From assembly GCF_003116585.1 (NCBI RefSeq), contig NZ_QEHM01000007.1, forward strand, positions 62,001-126,000: DNA of 64,000 bases. The letters run 5' to 3'. Source of the DNA: Albibacillus kandeliae. Its GTDB lineage: Bacteria > Pseudomonadota > Alphaproteobacteria > Rhodobacterales > Rhodobacteraceae. Below are positions 26,912 to 36,384 of the stretch, one piece after another. The translations under genes were made by a program, and so were the position numbers. The notes under the pieces are model-generated. The model made no database searches. It saw only the letters and a program-made list of their open reading frames with translations, and was not told where the DNA came from. The number at the start of each line of letters is the position of its first letter. The stretch's first letter is position 1.

Positions 26912-27835
26912 TCAGTAACCGCGCGCCCGGTCCACGCGGTTGAGCAGGGGGTCGCCCCGGTCGAGGCGGCGCAGGTTCTCGGCGATCTGCGCGACGATGC
27001 GTCGGGGCTTGGCGAGGGCGGACATATGGGGCGTGACCAGCACCCCGGGTTCGTGCCAGAGCGGATCGTCGGCGGGCAGGGGTTCTTGCGGGAAGACATC
27101 GAGCACCGCGCCGCGCAGGTGGCCGCTGCGCAGGAGGGTGACGACGGCGGCGCGGTCGAGATGCTCGCCCCGGCTGCAGAGGACAATGGCGGCGCCGGGC
27201 GGCAGGGCGGAGAGCGTGGCGTGGCCGAGAATGCCGGTCGTGTCGGGCGTGAGGGGCAGCAGGCAGATCAGCACCTGGGCGTCGGCAATCGCGAGAGGCA
27301 GGGCCCCGGGGCCCGCATGGCAGAGGACGCCCGGAATGTCGTGCGGACTGCGCGACCAGCCGCGCACCGGGTAGCCGGCATCGCGCAGACGGCAGGCGAC
27401 ATGGCGACCGGTGTCGCCGAGCCCCAGCACGCAGACAGGCACCTGCGAGGCGGGGCGCTGTTCGAAGCGGTGCCAGTGCCCGGCGGTGGCATTGCGGGTG
27501 ACGGCATCGAGACCGCGATGAAACCAGAGCGTGGCCCAGTGACAGTACTCGCCCATCGCCACGGCCAGATCGTCGTCGCGGATGCGGCAGACCGGAACGT
27601 CGGGCAGGGTCGGGTCGGCAAGGATCCGGTCCACCCCGGCGCCGATGGAGTGGACAAGGCGCAGGTTGGGCATATCGGCGAGCGTGCCGTCCGGCGGGTC
27701 CCAGCAGATGGCGACCTCGGCCTCGCGCGCCGCATCCGAGGGCCAGTACTCCAGCCGCGCCCCGGGGCAGGCGGCGCGAATGTGGTCTTCGAGAAACTCC
27801 AGTCCGCCGGTTCGGTTGATCAGCGCAAGGCGCAT
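26912..27835 (-). CDS. D-2-hydroxyacid dehydrogenase (GhrA-like)
   Basis: The 307-residue NAD(P)-dependent enzyme reduces glyoxylate, hydroxypyruvate or related 2-keto acids. The nucleotide-binding motif is VLGLGDTGRHVACRL near residue 145. LICLLPLTPDTTGILG, the Arg/Glu region and the C-terminal VTPHMSALAKP with the catalytic His follow, as in GhrA-type proteins. The ATG at 27835 has AGGAG about ten bases upstream; further upstream codons lack coding character. It is divergent from the ABC substrate-binding gene at 28078, with an inverted-repeat region between them. Confidence 0.87.
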   Translation of the reverse strand: MRLALINRTGGLEFLEDHIRAACPGARLEYWPSDAAREAEVAICWDPPDGTLADMPNLRLVHSIGAGVDRILADPTLPDVPVCRIRDDDLAVAMGEYCHWATLWFHRGLDAVTRNATAGHWHRFEQRPASQVPVCVLGLGDTGRHVACRLRDAGYPVRGWSRSPHDIPGVLCHAGPGALPLAIADAQVLICLLPLTPDTTGILGHATLSALPPGAAIVLCSRGEHLDRAAVVTLLRSGHLRGAVLDVFPQEPLPADDPLWHEPGVLVTPHMSALAKPRRIVAQIAENLRRLDRGDPLLNRVDRARGY

Positions 27836-27921
27836 GGGTCGGCTCTCCTCTTCCAGTTGTTGGCAGTATGCGGCGCCGCCCCGAGGCCACCCGTCGCGCG
27901 CGGGCAGTTGATCATCGCGAA

Positions 27922-27979
27922 TGGGCCAACCTCCGGCCGGGCCGCGCGCGGGTTGGCCCAAGTCCGGCAGTGGTTGGCC
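27922..27979. promoter_or_regulatory. GGTTGGCC inverted/direct repeat operator candidate
   Basis: TGGGCCAACC (27922-27931) and GGTTGGCCCA (27951-27960) are perfect 10-base arms with a 19-base spacer. A third half-site, GGTTGGCC (27972-27979), follows in direct orientation 21 bases after the second. The set sits in the 242-base gap between divergent genes and about 100 bases before the ABC operon start. One of the AraC regulators at 34603 or 35550 could bind it; that is inference. Confidence 0.5.
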
Positions 27980-28077
27980 TGTTCGAGGCGATCGGGTCGC
28001 GCGGGGGGCGGTAGGATCGATTCCAGCAATAGAAGGGCGCAGGCCCGCACCAACGACAAAGCTCACAGGAGAGGACG

Positions 28078-29676
28078 ATGAATAGGCGCGAATTTTCGAA
28101 ACTGTTGCTCGCCACCGGTACCACCGGGGTTGCGGCGCAGACCGGGCTGTTCGGCGACATGGTCGCCTACGCCCAGAATGGCGAGGGCGGGCTGACCGCG
28201 ATCATCCAGCCGGAACCGCCGCTTCTGGTGGTGGCGCTGAACCAGCAGATCCCGGTGGGGATCATCGGGGGCAAGCTGTACGAGAGCCTGCTGTCCTACG
28301 ATTTCGACCTGTCGCCGCGGCCTCAACTGGCCAAGAGCTGGACCGTGTCCGAGGATGGCCTGACCTATACCTTCGAGCTGGTCGACAATGCCAAGTGGCA
28401 TGACGGGACACCGTTCACCGCCGCCGACGTGGTGTTCTCGTGCGACGTGATGCTGAAAGAGGTGCACCCGCGCGCCCGTGCGAACTTTGACCGTTGCGAG
28501 AGCATCACCGCCGAGGGCGACCACACGGTCGTGTTCAAGCTGAAAGAGCCCTTTGCGCCCTTCCTGCTGGCCTTCGAGACCTCCTCGGCCCCGATCATGC
28601 CGAAGCACCTCTACGAGGGTACCGACTATCGCAACAACCCGGCCAACGACACGCCCGTTGGCACCGGCCCGTTCAAGCTGGCCGAGTGGGTGCGCGGTTC
28701 GCACATCCGTCTGGAGGCGAACGCGGACTATTACCACGAGGGCGAACCGGGGCTGACCGAGATCTTCTACCGGGTGGTTCCCGACGGTGCCTCTCGCTCG
28801 GTCGCGATGGAAACCGGCGAGGCGCAGCTGTCGCAGTTCAGCGATATCGAGACCTTCGACGTTCAGCGCCTTGCGGACATGCCGCACCTCGACCTGACCA
28901 CCAAGGGCTACGAGTTCTTCTCGCCCGTGCTGTGGTACGAACCGAACCTGCGCCGCGAACCGTTCAACGACGTGCGGTTCCGCAAGGCCATGCGCCTGCT
29001 GCTGGACCCGAACTTCATCGTCGAGCGGATCATGTTCGGCCTGGCCCAGCCCGCCACCGGTCCGATCGCCTCGACCACCAAGTTCTATGACGCGAACGTC
29101 ACGACCTACGAGCAGGACGTCGAGAAAGCCAATGCGCTGCTGGACGAGATGGGTCTGGCCAAGGACGCCGACGGCAAGCGCATCACCATCCATCACCTCG
29201 TGGTGCCCTTTGGCGAGATGTGGACGCGGCTGGCCGAGTACTTCCGGCAGGCGATGTCGGCGGGCGGGATCGAGGTCGTTCTCGACAGCACCGATCCGGG
29301 CGGCTTTGCCGAGACCGTGTCGAACTGGGATTACGACACCACCTGCAACATGCTCTACCAGTTCGGTGATCCGGCGCTTGGCGTGGCGCGGTCCTATATC
29401 AGCTCGAACATCCGCAAGGGCGTGATGTTCACCAACACCCAGGGCTACGAGAACGCGGAGGTGGACACGCTGTTCGCCGAGGCGGCGGTGCAGACCTCGG
29501 AAGAGGCGCGGCAGGAGCGCTACAGCAAGGCACAGCAGATCCTCTGCGACGAGCTGCCGGTGCTGTGGATGACCGAACAGAAGTTCGCCACGCTCTACGA
29601 CAACCGGATCGCCGACCTGATCGTCACGGCAACCGGGGTGAACGCGAACTTTGCCAAGGCCCATTACGTCAAATGA
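28078..29676 (+). CDS. ABC transporter substrate-binding protein, family 5 (peptide type)
   Basis: The 532-residue periplasmic protein has an apparent twin-arginine signal (NRREFSKLLLATG) with cleavage near AYAQ. The body has the family 5 layout: LAKSWTVSEDGLTYTFELVD, AKWHDGTPFTAADVVFS and TPVGTGPFKLAEWVRG. AGGAGAGG precedes the ATG. It heads a plus-strand operon with two permeases and a fused ATPase, whose genes overlap by four bases each. The amidase downstream suggests the cargo contains an amide or peptide bond. Confidence 0.9.
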   Translation: MNRREFSKLLLATGTTGVAAQTGLFGDMVAYAQNGEGGLTAIIQPEPPLLVVALNQQIPVGIIGGKLYESLLSYDFDLSPRPQLAKSWTVSEDGLTYTFELVDNAKWHDGTPFTAADVVFSCDVMLKEVHPRARANFDRCESITAEGDHTVVFKLKEPFAPFLLAFETSSAPIMPKHLYEGTDYRNNPANDTPVGTGPFKLAEWVRGSHIRLEANADYYHEGEPGLTEIFYRVVPDGASRSVAMETGEAQLSQFSDIETFDVQRLADMPHLDLTTKGYEFFSPVLWYEPNLRREPFNDVRFRKAMRLLLDPNFIVERIMFGLAQPATGPIASTTKFYDANVTTYEQDVEKANALLDEMGLAKDADGKRITIHHLVVPFGEMWTRLAEYFRQAMSAGGIEVVLDSTDPGGFAETVSNWDYDTTCNMLYQFGDPALGVARSYISSNIRKGVMFTNTQGYENAEVDTLFAEAAVQTSEEARQERYSKAQQILCDELPVLWMTEQKFATLYDNRIADLIVTATGVNANFAKAHYVK

Positions 29677-30650
29677 GGCTGCTGCGAGGCATCGTGACAA
29701 AACTGGCGGGGATCGTTCTTGCGATCCTCGTCATCGCGACAATCAACTTTACCCTCGTCCATTCCGCGCCGGGGGACCCGGCAAGCGTGATGGCCGGGCA
29801 ATCCGGGGCCACCGACGAGAAGTTCCTCGAGGAACTGCGGGCGGAATACGGGCTGGACAAGCCCTTCATGGTCCAGCTGGGCACCTACCTGAAAAAGGTG
29901 GTGACGCTGGACCTCGGCTATTCCTACCGCCAGCGCCGCCCCGTGAACGAGCTGATCCTCGACCGGCTGGGGCCGACCCTGCTGTTGACCCTCTCGGCCT
30001 TCTTCCTCTCGCTGATCGGCGGTGTCGTCTTTGGCACGCTGGCGGGATTGAGGCACGGGAAGTGGTCGGATCTTGCGATCTCGCTGGTCGCGCTGCTGCT
30101 TTACGCGACGCCGGTGTTCTGGCTGGGGCTGATGCTGGTGCTGATCTTCTCGATCCAGCTCGAGTGGCTGCCGGCCTTCGGTTACGTCGACATGCGCGCG
30201 TCGAGCTTTGGCCGACTTGAATACGCGTGGGACGTGCTGCGGCACCTGTTCCTGCCGGCGATCACGCTGGGGGCGATCTACATGGCCGTCTACACCCGGC
30301 TGATGCGCGCCTCGCTGATCGAGGTTGCCGCCGAGGATCACGTCAAGACCGCGCGCGCCAAGGGACTGGGCGAGGGGGCGATCTTGCGGGGGCACATGCT
30401 GCGCAACGCGGCGCTTCCGGTGGTGACATTCGCCGGTCTTCAGGTCGGCGCTCTGGTCGGGGGCGCGGTGGTTGTCGAGACGGTGTTCTCGTGGCCCGGC
30501 CTTGGCCGTCTGACCTTCGACGCGGTAACCGCCCGTGACTATCCCGTGCTGCTGGGGATCTTCCTGGTGATGTCGGTTCTGGTGATCGTCGTGAACATCC
30601 TGACCGACCTGTTGCAGCGCCTGATCGACCCGAGGATTGCCGTCCGATGA
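29673..30650 (+). CDS. ABC transporter permease, DppB-like
   Basis: The 325-residue permease has six hydrophobic helices and starts with VIATINFTLVHSAPGDPASV, the DppB/OppB N-terminal signature. The EAA loop reads DHVKTARAKGLGEGAILRGH. The ATG at 29673 overlaps the stop of the binding-protein gene (ATGA). It forms a heterodimer with the next gene product. Confidence 0.92.
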   Translation: MRLLRGIVTKLAGIVLAILVIATINFTLVHSAPGDPASVMAGQSGATDEKFLEELRAEYGLDKPFMVQLGTYLKKVVTLDLGYSYRQRRPVNELILDRLGPTLLLTLSAFFLSLIGGVVFGTLAGLRHGKWSDLAISLVALLLYATPVFWLGLMLVLIFSIQLEWLPAFGYVDMRASSFGRLEYAWDVLRHLFLPAITLGAIYMAVYTRLMRASLIEVAAEDHVKTARAKGLGEGAILRGHMLRNAALPVVTFAGLQVGALVGGAVVVETVFSWPGLGRLTFDAVTARDYPVLLGIFLVMSVLVIVVNILTDLLQRLIDPRIAVR

Positions 30651-31477
30651 ACAAGACATTGCGAACTTTCCTGCGTCGCCCGGCGGGCATCGTGGGGCTG
30701 ACCCTGCTTGGGCTGGTCTGCCTTGTGGCGGTGCTGGCGCCACTGCTCTACCCCGCCAGCCCCTGGGACATCGCGGGGATGCCCTTTGCCCGTCCGGGCG
30801 AGGACGGCATGGTGTTCGGCTCGGACACGCTCGGCCGCGACATTGCCGCCGGGGTCGTCCACGGCGCGCGCGTCTCGCTGATCATCGGTGTGACATCGAC
30901 CATCGCGGCGCTGGCCATCGGCGTGACGCTGGGCGCCGTGGCGGGCTTTGCCGGCGGGATGACCGACCGGGTCATCGTCCGGATCACCGAGATCTTCCAG
31001 ACCATTCCGAACTTCGTTCTGGCGATCCTGCTGGTGGCGATCCTGACTCCCACGCTGTCCACCATCATCTTTTCCATCGGTCTGGTCAGCTGGCCGCCGC
31101 TGGCGCGGCTCACGCGGTCGCAGGTGCAGTCGGTGGCGCAGCGCGAGTTCGTGCAGGCCGCGCGGTGTCAGGGCCAGTCGGCCGCTTCGGTGCTGGTCCG
31201 GCACGTGCTGCCGAACGCGATCTCGCCGATCATCGTTACCGGCTCGCTGACCGTTGCCGCCGCGATCCTGATCGAGGCCGCGCTGAGCTTCATGGGGCTC
31301 GGTGATCCCAACCACATGAGCTGGGGCTACATGATCGGGGCCGGGCGCACGGTGATCCGGCAGGCCTGGTGGATGAGCGTGTTTCCGGGGCTTGCCATCC
31401 TGCTGACGGTGGTGGCCATCAACCTTGTGGGCGAAGCGCTGAACGATGCCCTGAACCCGAGGATTTCCCGCTCATGA
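30647..31477 (+). CDS. ABC transporter permease, DppC-like
   Basis: The 276-residue permease has a cytoplasmic start and about six hydrophobic helices. GSDTLGRDIAAGVVHGARVS is the DppC/OppC signature, and EFVQAARCQGQSAASVLVRH is the EAA loop that docks to the ATPase. It overlaps both neighbours by four bases (ATGA), consistent with tight coupling. Confidence 0.92.
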   Translation: MNKTLRTFLRRPAGIVGLTLLGLVCLVAVLAPLLYPASPWDIAGMPFARPGEDGMVFGSDTLGRDIAAGVVHGARVSLIIGVTSTIAALAIGVTLGAVAGFAGGMTDRVIVRITEIFQTIPNFVLAILLVAILTPTLSTIIFSIGLVSWPPLARLTRSQVQSVAQREFVQAARCQGQSAASVLVRHVLPNAISPIIVTGSLTVAAAILIEAALSFMGLGDPNHMSWGYMIGAGRTVIRQAWWMSVFPGLAILLTVVAINLVGEALNDALNPRISRS

Positions 31478-33117
31478 CCCTTTTGCAGGTGCAGAACCTT
31501 TCCATTGCGCTTCCGTCCGGGGCCGACCGCGATCTGGCCGTGAACGATGTGAGCTTTGACATCGAACCGGGCGAGATCGCGTGCCTCGTGGGCGAGTCCG
31601 GTTCGGGCAAGTCGATGATCGCGCATTCGATCCTCGGCCTGCTGCCGCCCAAGATCAGGCCGGTCTCGGGCGCGCTCCGCTTTGGCGGGAACGATCTGCT
31701 GGCGCTGCCGCCGACCGAGATGAAGGCGCTGCGCGGGGCCGACGTGGCGATGATCTTTCAGGAGCCGCTGACAGCGCTGAACCCGCTGAAGAAGGTGGGC
31801 GAGCAGGTGGCGGAGTCGATCCGCGTGCATGACCCGAAGATGACGCCGGGCCAGACCGTTGCGCGGGTCGAGGAGCTGTTCGCGCAGGTCGGGCTGCCCG
31901 AGCCTGCACGGATCCGCAAGGCGTTTCCGTTCCAGATGTCGGGGGGGCAGCGCCAGCGGGTGATGATCGCCATGGCGCTGAGCAACAACCCCAAGCTGCT
32001 GATCGCGGACGAGCCGACCACGGCGCTGGATGTGACGACGCAGCGCCAGATCCTCGACCTGATCAAGGAACTGCAGGCGCGCATGGGCATGGGGATCCTG
32101 TTCATCACCCACGATATCGGGGTGGTAGCGGATATCGCCGACAAGGTCGTCGTGCTGAAGCACGGGAAGGTGGTCGAGCAGGGAGAGGCGGCGCCGCTGC
32201 TGGAGCACCCGACGCAGGACTACACCCGGATGCTGCTGGACGCGGTGCCGGGCCGGGGCGCGCCGCGCACCCGTCATGTCGAGGCGGCGCCGTTGCTGGA
32301 GGTGAAGGCGCTGGAGAAGGCCTTTGTCACCCGGCAGGGAATGCTGGCCCCGCCACGGCGGGTCACGGCGGCGGAGAACGTCAACCTGAGCCTTGCCACC
32401 GGCGAGACGCTGGCCGTGGTCGGCGAGAGCGGCTCGGGCAAGTCGACGCTTGCACGGATGGTGCTGCGCCTGATCGAGCCGGACGGCGGTGCGATCCTTT
32501 GGCGCGGCGAGAACGTGCGCGGCAAGCGGCGCGAAGGGCTGCGGCAGTACCGGCGGCGGGCGCAAATCGTGTTTCAGGATCCCTATTCCTCGCTCGATCC
32601 GCGCCTGCAGGTGGGAGAGAGCGTCGTGCGCGGCCCGATGGCCTTCGGAACCTCCCGCTCCGAGTCGGAAAAGATCGCGCGCGCCTGGCTGGACCGGGTC
32701 GGGCTGGACGCCTCGGCCTTCGACCGTTTTCCGCATGAGTTCTCGGGCGGGCAGCGGCAGAGGATCTGCATCGCCCGCGCGCTGGCGCTGGAGCCCGAAC
32801 TGCTGATCGCGGACGAGGCGGTGTCGGCGCTGGATGTATCGGTGCAAAGCCAGGTGCTGGACCTGCTGGCGGATCTGAAGGCGCAGATGGGGCTGTCGAT
32901 GCTGTTCATCACCCACGATCTGCGCGTCGCGCGCGAGATCGCCGACCGGATCATCGTGATGCAGCGCGGACGGATCGTCGAGATGAGCGATGCGGCGACG
33001 CTCTTCGATGCGCCCACGAGCGATTACACGCGCAGCCTTCTGGATGCGGTGCCGGGGAGGGCCTTCTTCGCCCGTGCCGAAGCCGCAGCGGCAGGCGCGC
33101 GAGAGGCCAAGGCCTGA
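31474..33117 (+). CDS. Fused dipeptide-type ABC ATPase (DppD-DppF in one chain)
   Basis: The 547-residue protein contains two complete ATPase units. The first has Walker A GESGSGKS at residues 40-47 and the signature SGGQRQRV; the second has Walker A GESGSGKS at 317-324 and SGGQRQRI. Both carry family-typical oligopeptide C-terminal extensions (PTQDYTRMLLDAVPG and PTSDYTRSLLDAVPG). Fusion of the two ATPases is common in Rhodobacterales. It energises the permease pair encoded just upstream. Confidence 0.93.
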   Translation: MTLLQVQNLSIALPSGADRDLAVNDVSFDIEPGEIACLVGESGSGKSMIAHSILGLLPPKIRPVSGALRFGGNDLLALPPTEMKALRGADVAMIFQEPLTALNPLKKVGEQVAESIRVHDPKMTPGQTVARVEELFAQVGLPEPARIRKAFPFQMSGGQRQRVMIAMALSNNPKLLIADEPTTALDVTTQRQILDLIKELQARMGMGILFITHDIGVVADIADKVVVLKHGKVVEQGEAAPLLEHPTQDYTRMLLDAVPGRGAPRTRHVEAAPLLEVKALEKAFVTRQGMLAPPRRVTAAENVNLSLATGETLAVVGESGSGKSTLARMVLRLIEPDGGAILWRGENVRGKRREGLRQYRRRAQIVFQDPYSSLDPRLQVGESVVRGPMAFGTSRSESEKIARAWLDRVGLDASAFDRFPHEFSGGQRQRICIARALALEPELLIADEAVSALDVSVQSQVLDLLADLKAQMGLSMLFITHDLRVAREIADRIIVMQRGRIVEMSDAATLFDAPTSDYTRSLLDAVPGRAFFARAEAAAAGAREAKA

Positions 33118-33160
33118 TGCCGGGCCGCAAGACACAAACCACCTACAGGAAAGAGAAGTG

Positions 33161-34573
33161 ATGTCAGAGTTGTGGAGTTGGACTGCCGCCGAGCAGGCCG
33201 CGGGGATCGCGGCGGGGCAGATCACCAGCGTGGAGGCGACGGAGAGTGCGCTGACCCGCATGGATGCGGTGAACCCGGCGATCAATGCGGTGGTCGATAC
33301 GCTGCACGAGGACGCGATGGCCGCCGCACGGACCGCCGACGCGACGCTGCGCAAGACCGGTCCGCTGGGCCCGCTGCACGGTGTGCCGGTGACGGTGAAG
33401 ATCAACGTCGACTACGGCGGGCGGGCGACGACCAACGGCGTCGTGGCCTACAAGGACCTGATCGCGCCCGAGGACGGTTCGGTCGTGCGCAACCTGAAGG
33501 GCTCGGGCGCGGTGATCATCGGGCGCACCAATACGCCCTGCTACTCGATGCGCGGTTTCACCAGCAATGACCTGCACGGCCATACCTACAACCCGCATGA
33601 CCGGGCGATCACCCCGGGCGGTTCCTCGGGCGGGGCAGGCGCGGCGACTGCCGCCGGGATCGGTGCCATGGGGCATGGCAACGACATCGGCGGTTCGGTG
33701 CGGCATCCGGCCTTCTGCAACGGCATCTACGGTCTGCGCCCGACCACTGGCGTGGTCCCGGCCTACAACCCGAGCCAGCTGGCCGAGCGGTTCATCGTCT
33801 CGCAGATGGCGGCGGTGCAGGGGCCGCTGGCGCGATCGATGGAAGACATCCGGCTGGCCATGCTGGCGCTGCAGGCGCCCGACCCCCGCGACATCTGGCA
33901 GTTCCCCGCGGGCGACATGTTCGCGCCGGTCGGGCACAAGCCCTGCCGGGTTGCCCTCCATGCCGAGACCGACGAGTCCGAGGTGCACCCCGAGGTCAGC
34001 GCCGCCATCCGGCAGGCGGGCGACATGCTTTCGGATGCAGGCTACGAGGTGGTCGAGACGGCACCGCCCTCGCTGTGGGAAGCGATGGAGTTCTGGCTGC
34101 TGGCGCTTGGCAACGAGATGCGGGCCGGGCTGGGTCTGCTCATGGAAGCCAATGGCGACTGGAAGATGAAGCAGGCCTACAAGGTGCTGGTCGACGGGAT
34201 CGAGAAGGTCGAGGATCGCGACGGGTTCCTCAAGATGTACGCCGTGCGCTCGGCCCTGCTGCGCAAGTGGCAGCTGTTCCTCGAAGACTACCCGCTGGTC
34301 CTGACCGCGGTGACATGGACCCGCCCGATGCCGGACGATCACGATGTCTCCGAGGGGCTGGACCCGGAATGGTTCCGCCGCGCCACCGCTCCGATGAGCG
34401 GCACGCCGACGCTGGGTCTGCCGGGGCTGACCGTTCCGGTCGGCTCGCAGCCGGGCAAGCCGCTTGGCGTGCAACTGCTTGCCGGTCGCAATCAGGACCG
34501 CAGGCTGATGGAGGCCGGGTTCGTCCTCGAACGCGCAATCGGGAAGATCGCGCCGGTGACCCCGGCGGCCTGA
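33161..34573 (+). CDS. Amidase (amidase signature family)
   Basis: The 470-residue cytosolic hydrolase should cleave an amide. The Ser-cisSer-Lys triad is readable as K80 (TVKINVDYGG), S155 in GGSSGG and S179 in GNDIGGSVR, with the 24-residue spacing between serines seen in the family. AGGA precedes the ATG. It follows the ABC operon after 43 bases in the same direction, so it probably degrades the imported compound. The identity of the amide is unknown. Confidence 0.92.
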   Translation: MSELWSWTAAEQAAGIAAGQITSVEATESALTRMDAVNPAINAVVDTLHEDAMAAARTADATLRKTGPLGPLHGVPVTVKINVDYGGRATTNGVVAYKDLIAPEDGSVVRNLKGSGAVIIGRTNTPCYSMRGFTSNDLHGHTYNPHDRAITPGGSSGGAGAATAAGIGAMGHGNDIGGSVRHPAFCNGIYGLRPTTGVVPAYNPSQLAERFIVSQMAAVQGPLARSMEDIRLAMLALQAPDPRDIWQFPAGDMFAPVGHKPCRVALHAETDESEVHPEVSAAIRQAGDMLSDAGYEVVETAPPSLWEAMEFWLLALGNEMRAGLGLLMEANGDWKMKQAYKVLVDGIEKVEDRDGFLKMYAVRSALLRKWQLFLEDYPLVLTAVTWTRPMPDDHDVSEGLDPEWFRRATAPMSGTPTLGLPGLTVPVGSQPGKPLGVQLLAGRNQDRRLMEAGFVLERAIGKIAPVTPAA

Positions 34574-34602
34574 GTCCCGAAACCTGTCTGAAAGGCCTTG
34601 CA

Positions 34603-35529
34603 ATGTCGATGGGAAACCAGATCATCAACGTCAGGTTCAACTCTTCGACAGGGTCTTCGATGACCAAGGCTTTGCGCTCTTCGCTTCCTTCGGAAGTCCT
34701 GACCGTTCACGGCACGCACCGCTATTTCACCGATGTGATCAATGCGACGTGCTCGATGGTCTCGACTCTGGCGGAAGGGGAGGACGAGGTCTTTCTGATC
34801 GAGGCGACCTATCCGGACGGGTTCAACTCGCGCTGGCACTGCCACGACCGGGGGCAGGTGAGCTTTGTGCAGAACGGCGGGATGACGATCACCGGCGAAA
34901 CCTATTCGCTGGTGGTGCCCGCCGGGCACGCCGTATGGATCCCGCCGGGGCACATGCACAGCGCCACCGGTGGCGGCGAGGTGACGGTTCTGAGCACCTA
35001 TGCCGATGCCTGCCACCTGCCGCCGCTGCCCGACCGGGCCTGCGTTCTGCATGTCTCGGACCTGTTCGAGCCGCTGCTGAAGAAGCTGATCACCCGGCAG
35101 GTCACGCGCAGCCGGGACGAGATCTTTGACGCCATGGTGGTGCTGCTCTACGAGGAGCTGCGCACCAGCCGGCCGCTGAACGCGGTGGCACCGATGCCGC
35201 AGGACAAGCGGCTGCGCCGGGTCTGCGAGGCGATCCTCAAGGACCCGACGATCGGGACCGGCAAGGAGCAGCTGGCCGAGATCGGCAACATGAGCTGCCG
35301 CACCATGACGCGGCTGTTCCGGTCCGAGCTGGGGCTGACGTATTCCGACTGGGTGCAGCTGACGCTGGCCTTTTCGGCCATCGGTCGCCTGTCGCGCGGC
35401 GAAAGCGTGTCGAAGGTCGCGTCGAGCCTGGGCTACGGCAGCCCGAGCGCCTTTTCGGCCATGTTCCGCAGGCGGTTCGGGATCTGCCCGTCGGAGCTGA
35501 CCCCGCGCAAGGCCGCCGCGGCGAGATAG
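34603..35529 (+). CDS. AraC-family regulator with cupin sensor (first of two)
   Basis: The 308-residue protein has an N-terminal cupin (about 60-140: SRWHCHDRGQVSFVQNGGMT and PAGHAVWIPPGHMH) and a C-terminal AraC double helix-turn-helix (ISCRTMTR-like first helix, then SVSKVASSLGYGSPSAFSAM). AAAGG precedes the ATG. It is 29 bases after the amidase gene and 20 bases before a second AraC gene, and probably regulates the transport-amidase operon. It shares PMPQDKRLRR with its neighbour, so the pair may be an old duplication. Confidence 0.88.
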   Translation: MSMGNQIINVRFNSSTGSSMTKALRSSLPSEVLTVHGTHRYFTDVINATCSMVSTLAEGEDEVFLIEATYPDGFNSRWHCHDRGQVSFVQNGGMTITGETYSLVVPAGHAVWIPPGHMHSATGGGEVTVLSTYADACHLPPLPDRACVLHVSDLFEPLLKKLITRQVTRSRDEIFDAMVVLLYEELRTSRPLNAVAPMPQDKRLRRVCEAILKDPTIGTGKEQLAEIGNMSCRTMTRLFRSELGLTYSDWVQLTLAFSAIGRLSRGESVSKVASSLGYGSPSAFSAMFRRRFGICPSELTPRKAAAAR

Positions 35530-35549
35530 AGGGCCGAGCTGGGACGGTG

Positions 35550-36380
35550 ATGCAGAACGACGCGAGATTTCCTGAGCTGCCGGTTGCCGTGCCGCCCGCA
35601 CTGCTGGCCGCGTCGAGCCGTTCGTTTCAGGAATTGCAGGAATCCAGCGATCCGGTGATTGCCTGGGCCGATCGTTACGCGGGCCCGGTGCGCAGCAGCT
35701 TTCACAGCCACAGCCGGGGCCAGCTGATCTTTGCCACCGAGATGCCTGCCGCCGTCGAGACCGGACAGCGCAACTGGACCATGCGCGCGGGGCAGGGCAT
35801 GTGGCTGCCCGGCGGGCAGAAGCACCGCGTGTCGGCGCAGGCGGACCCGGTGTTCTGTTCGATCTACGTACGGCCCGACCTTGCCGCGCGTCTGCCGGTG
35901 CGTTGCGGCGCGATGGAGATTTCGCCCTATCTGCGCGAACTGATCGCCAAGCTGGCCCAGCTGTACCGTGGCCGTGTGGATCCGGCAGCCTATCCGCATC
36001 TGGTGGCGCTGATCTTTGGTGAACTGGCGACCAGTTCAGTCCATTCGGACTGCCTGCCGATGCCGCAGGACGAACGCCTGCTGCGCCTGTGCCAGTCACT
36101 TGTGGACCGGCCCGGCGACCGGCGGACGCTGGCCGCATGGGCGCGGGACATCGGGGCCAGTGGGCGGACGCTGGAACGGTTGTTCCGCGAGGAGACGGGT
36201 ATGACCTTCGTGGCCTGGCGGCAGACCTGCCGGGCGCTGGCGGCCATACCGCTGCTGGAGGCCGATCTGCCGGTGCAGCGGGTCGCGTGGATGTGCGGCT
36301 ATGACAGCCAGAGCGCCTTTGCCGCCATGTTCCGCCGGGTGACGGGCCTGTTGCCCGCCTCGTTCCGGCCCGGACGCTAA
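35550..36380 (+). CDS. AraC-family regulator with cupin sensor (second of two)
   Basis: This 276-residue relative of the preceding regulator has an N-terminal cupin (HSHSRGQLIFATEMPAAVE; MWLPGGQKHRVSAQ) and a C-terminal AraC domain (ASGRTLERLFREETGMTFV; VQRVAWMCGYDSQSAFAAM). The ATG at 35550 is used; a GTG directly before it is possible. Whether it acts on the same operon or on the convergent oxidoreductase gene, whose stop is five bases away, cannot be told. Confidence 0.87.
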   Translation: MQNDARFPELPVAVPPALLAASSRSFQELQESSDPVIAWADRYAGPVRSSFHSHSRGQLIFATEMPAAVETGQRNWTMRAGQGMWLPGGQKHRVSAQADPVFCSIYVRPDLAARLPVRCGAMEISPYLRELIAKLAQLYRGRVDPAAYPHLVALIFGELATSSVHSDCLPMPQDERLLRLCQSLVDRPGDRRTLAAWARDIGASGRTLERLFREETGMTFVAWRQTCRALAAIPLLEADLPVQRVAWMCGYDSQSAFAAMFRRVTGLLPASFRPGR

Positions 36381-36384
36381 CCCC

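Noticed and set aside
28063-29700. 545-codon open frame antisense to the family 5 binding protein gene
   Set aside because: Mirror of a strongly conserved gene; its translation is rich in His/Gly/Arg with no domain.
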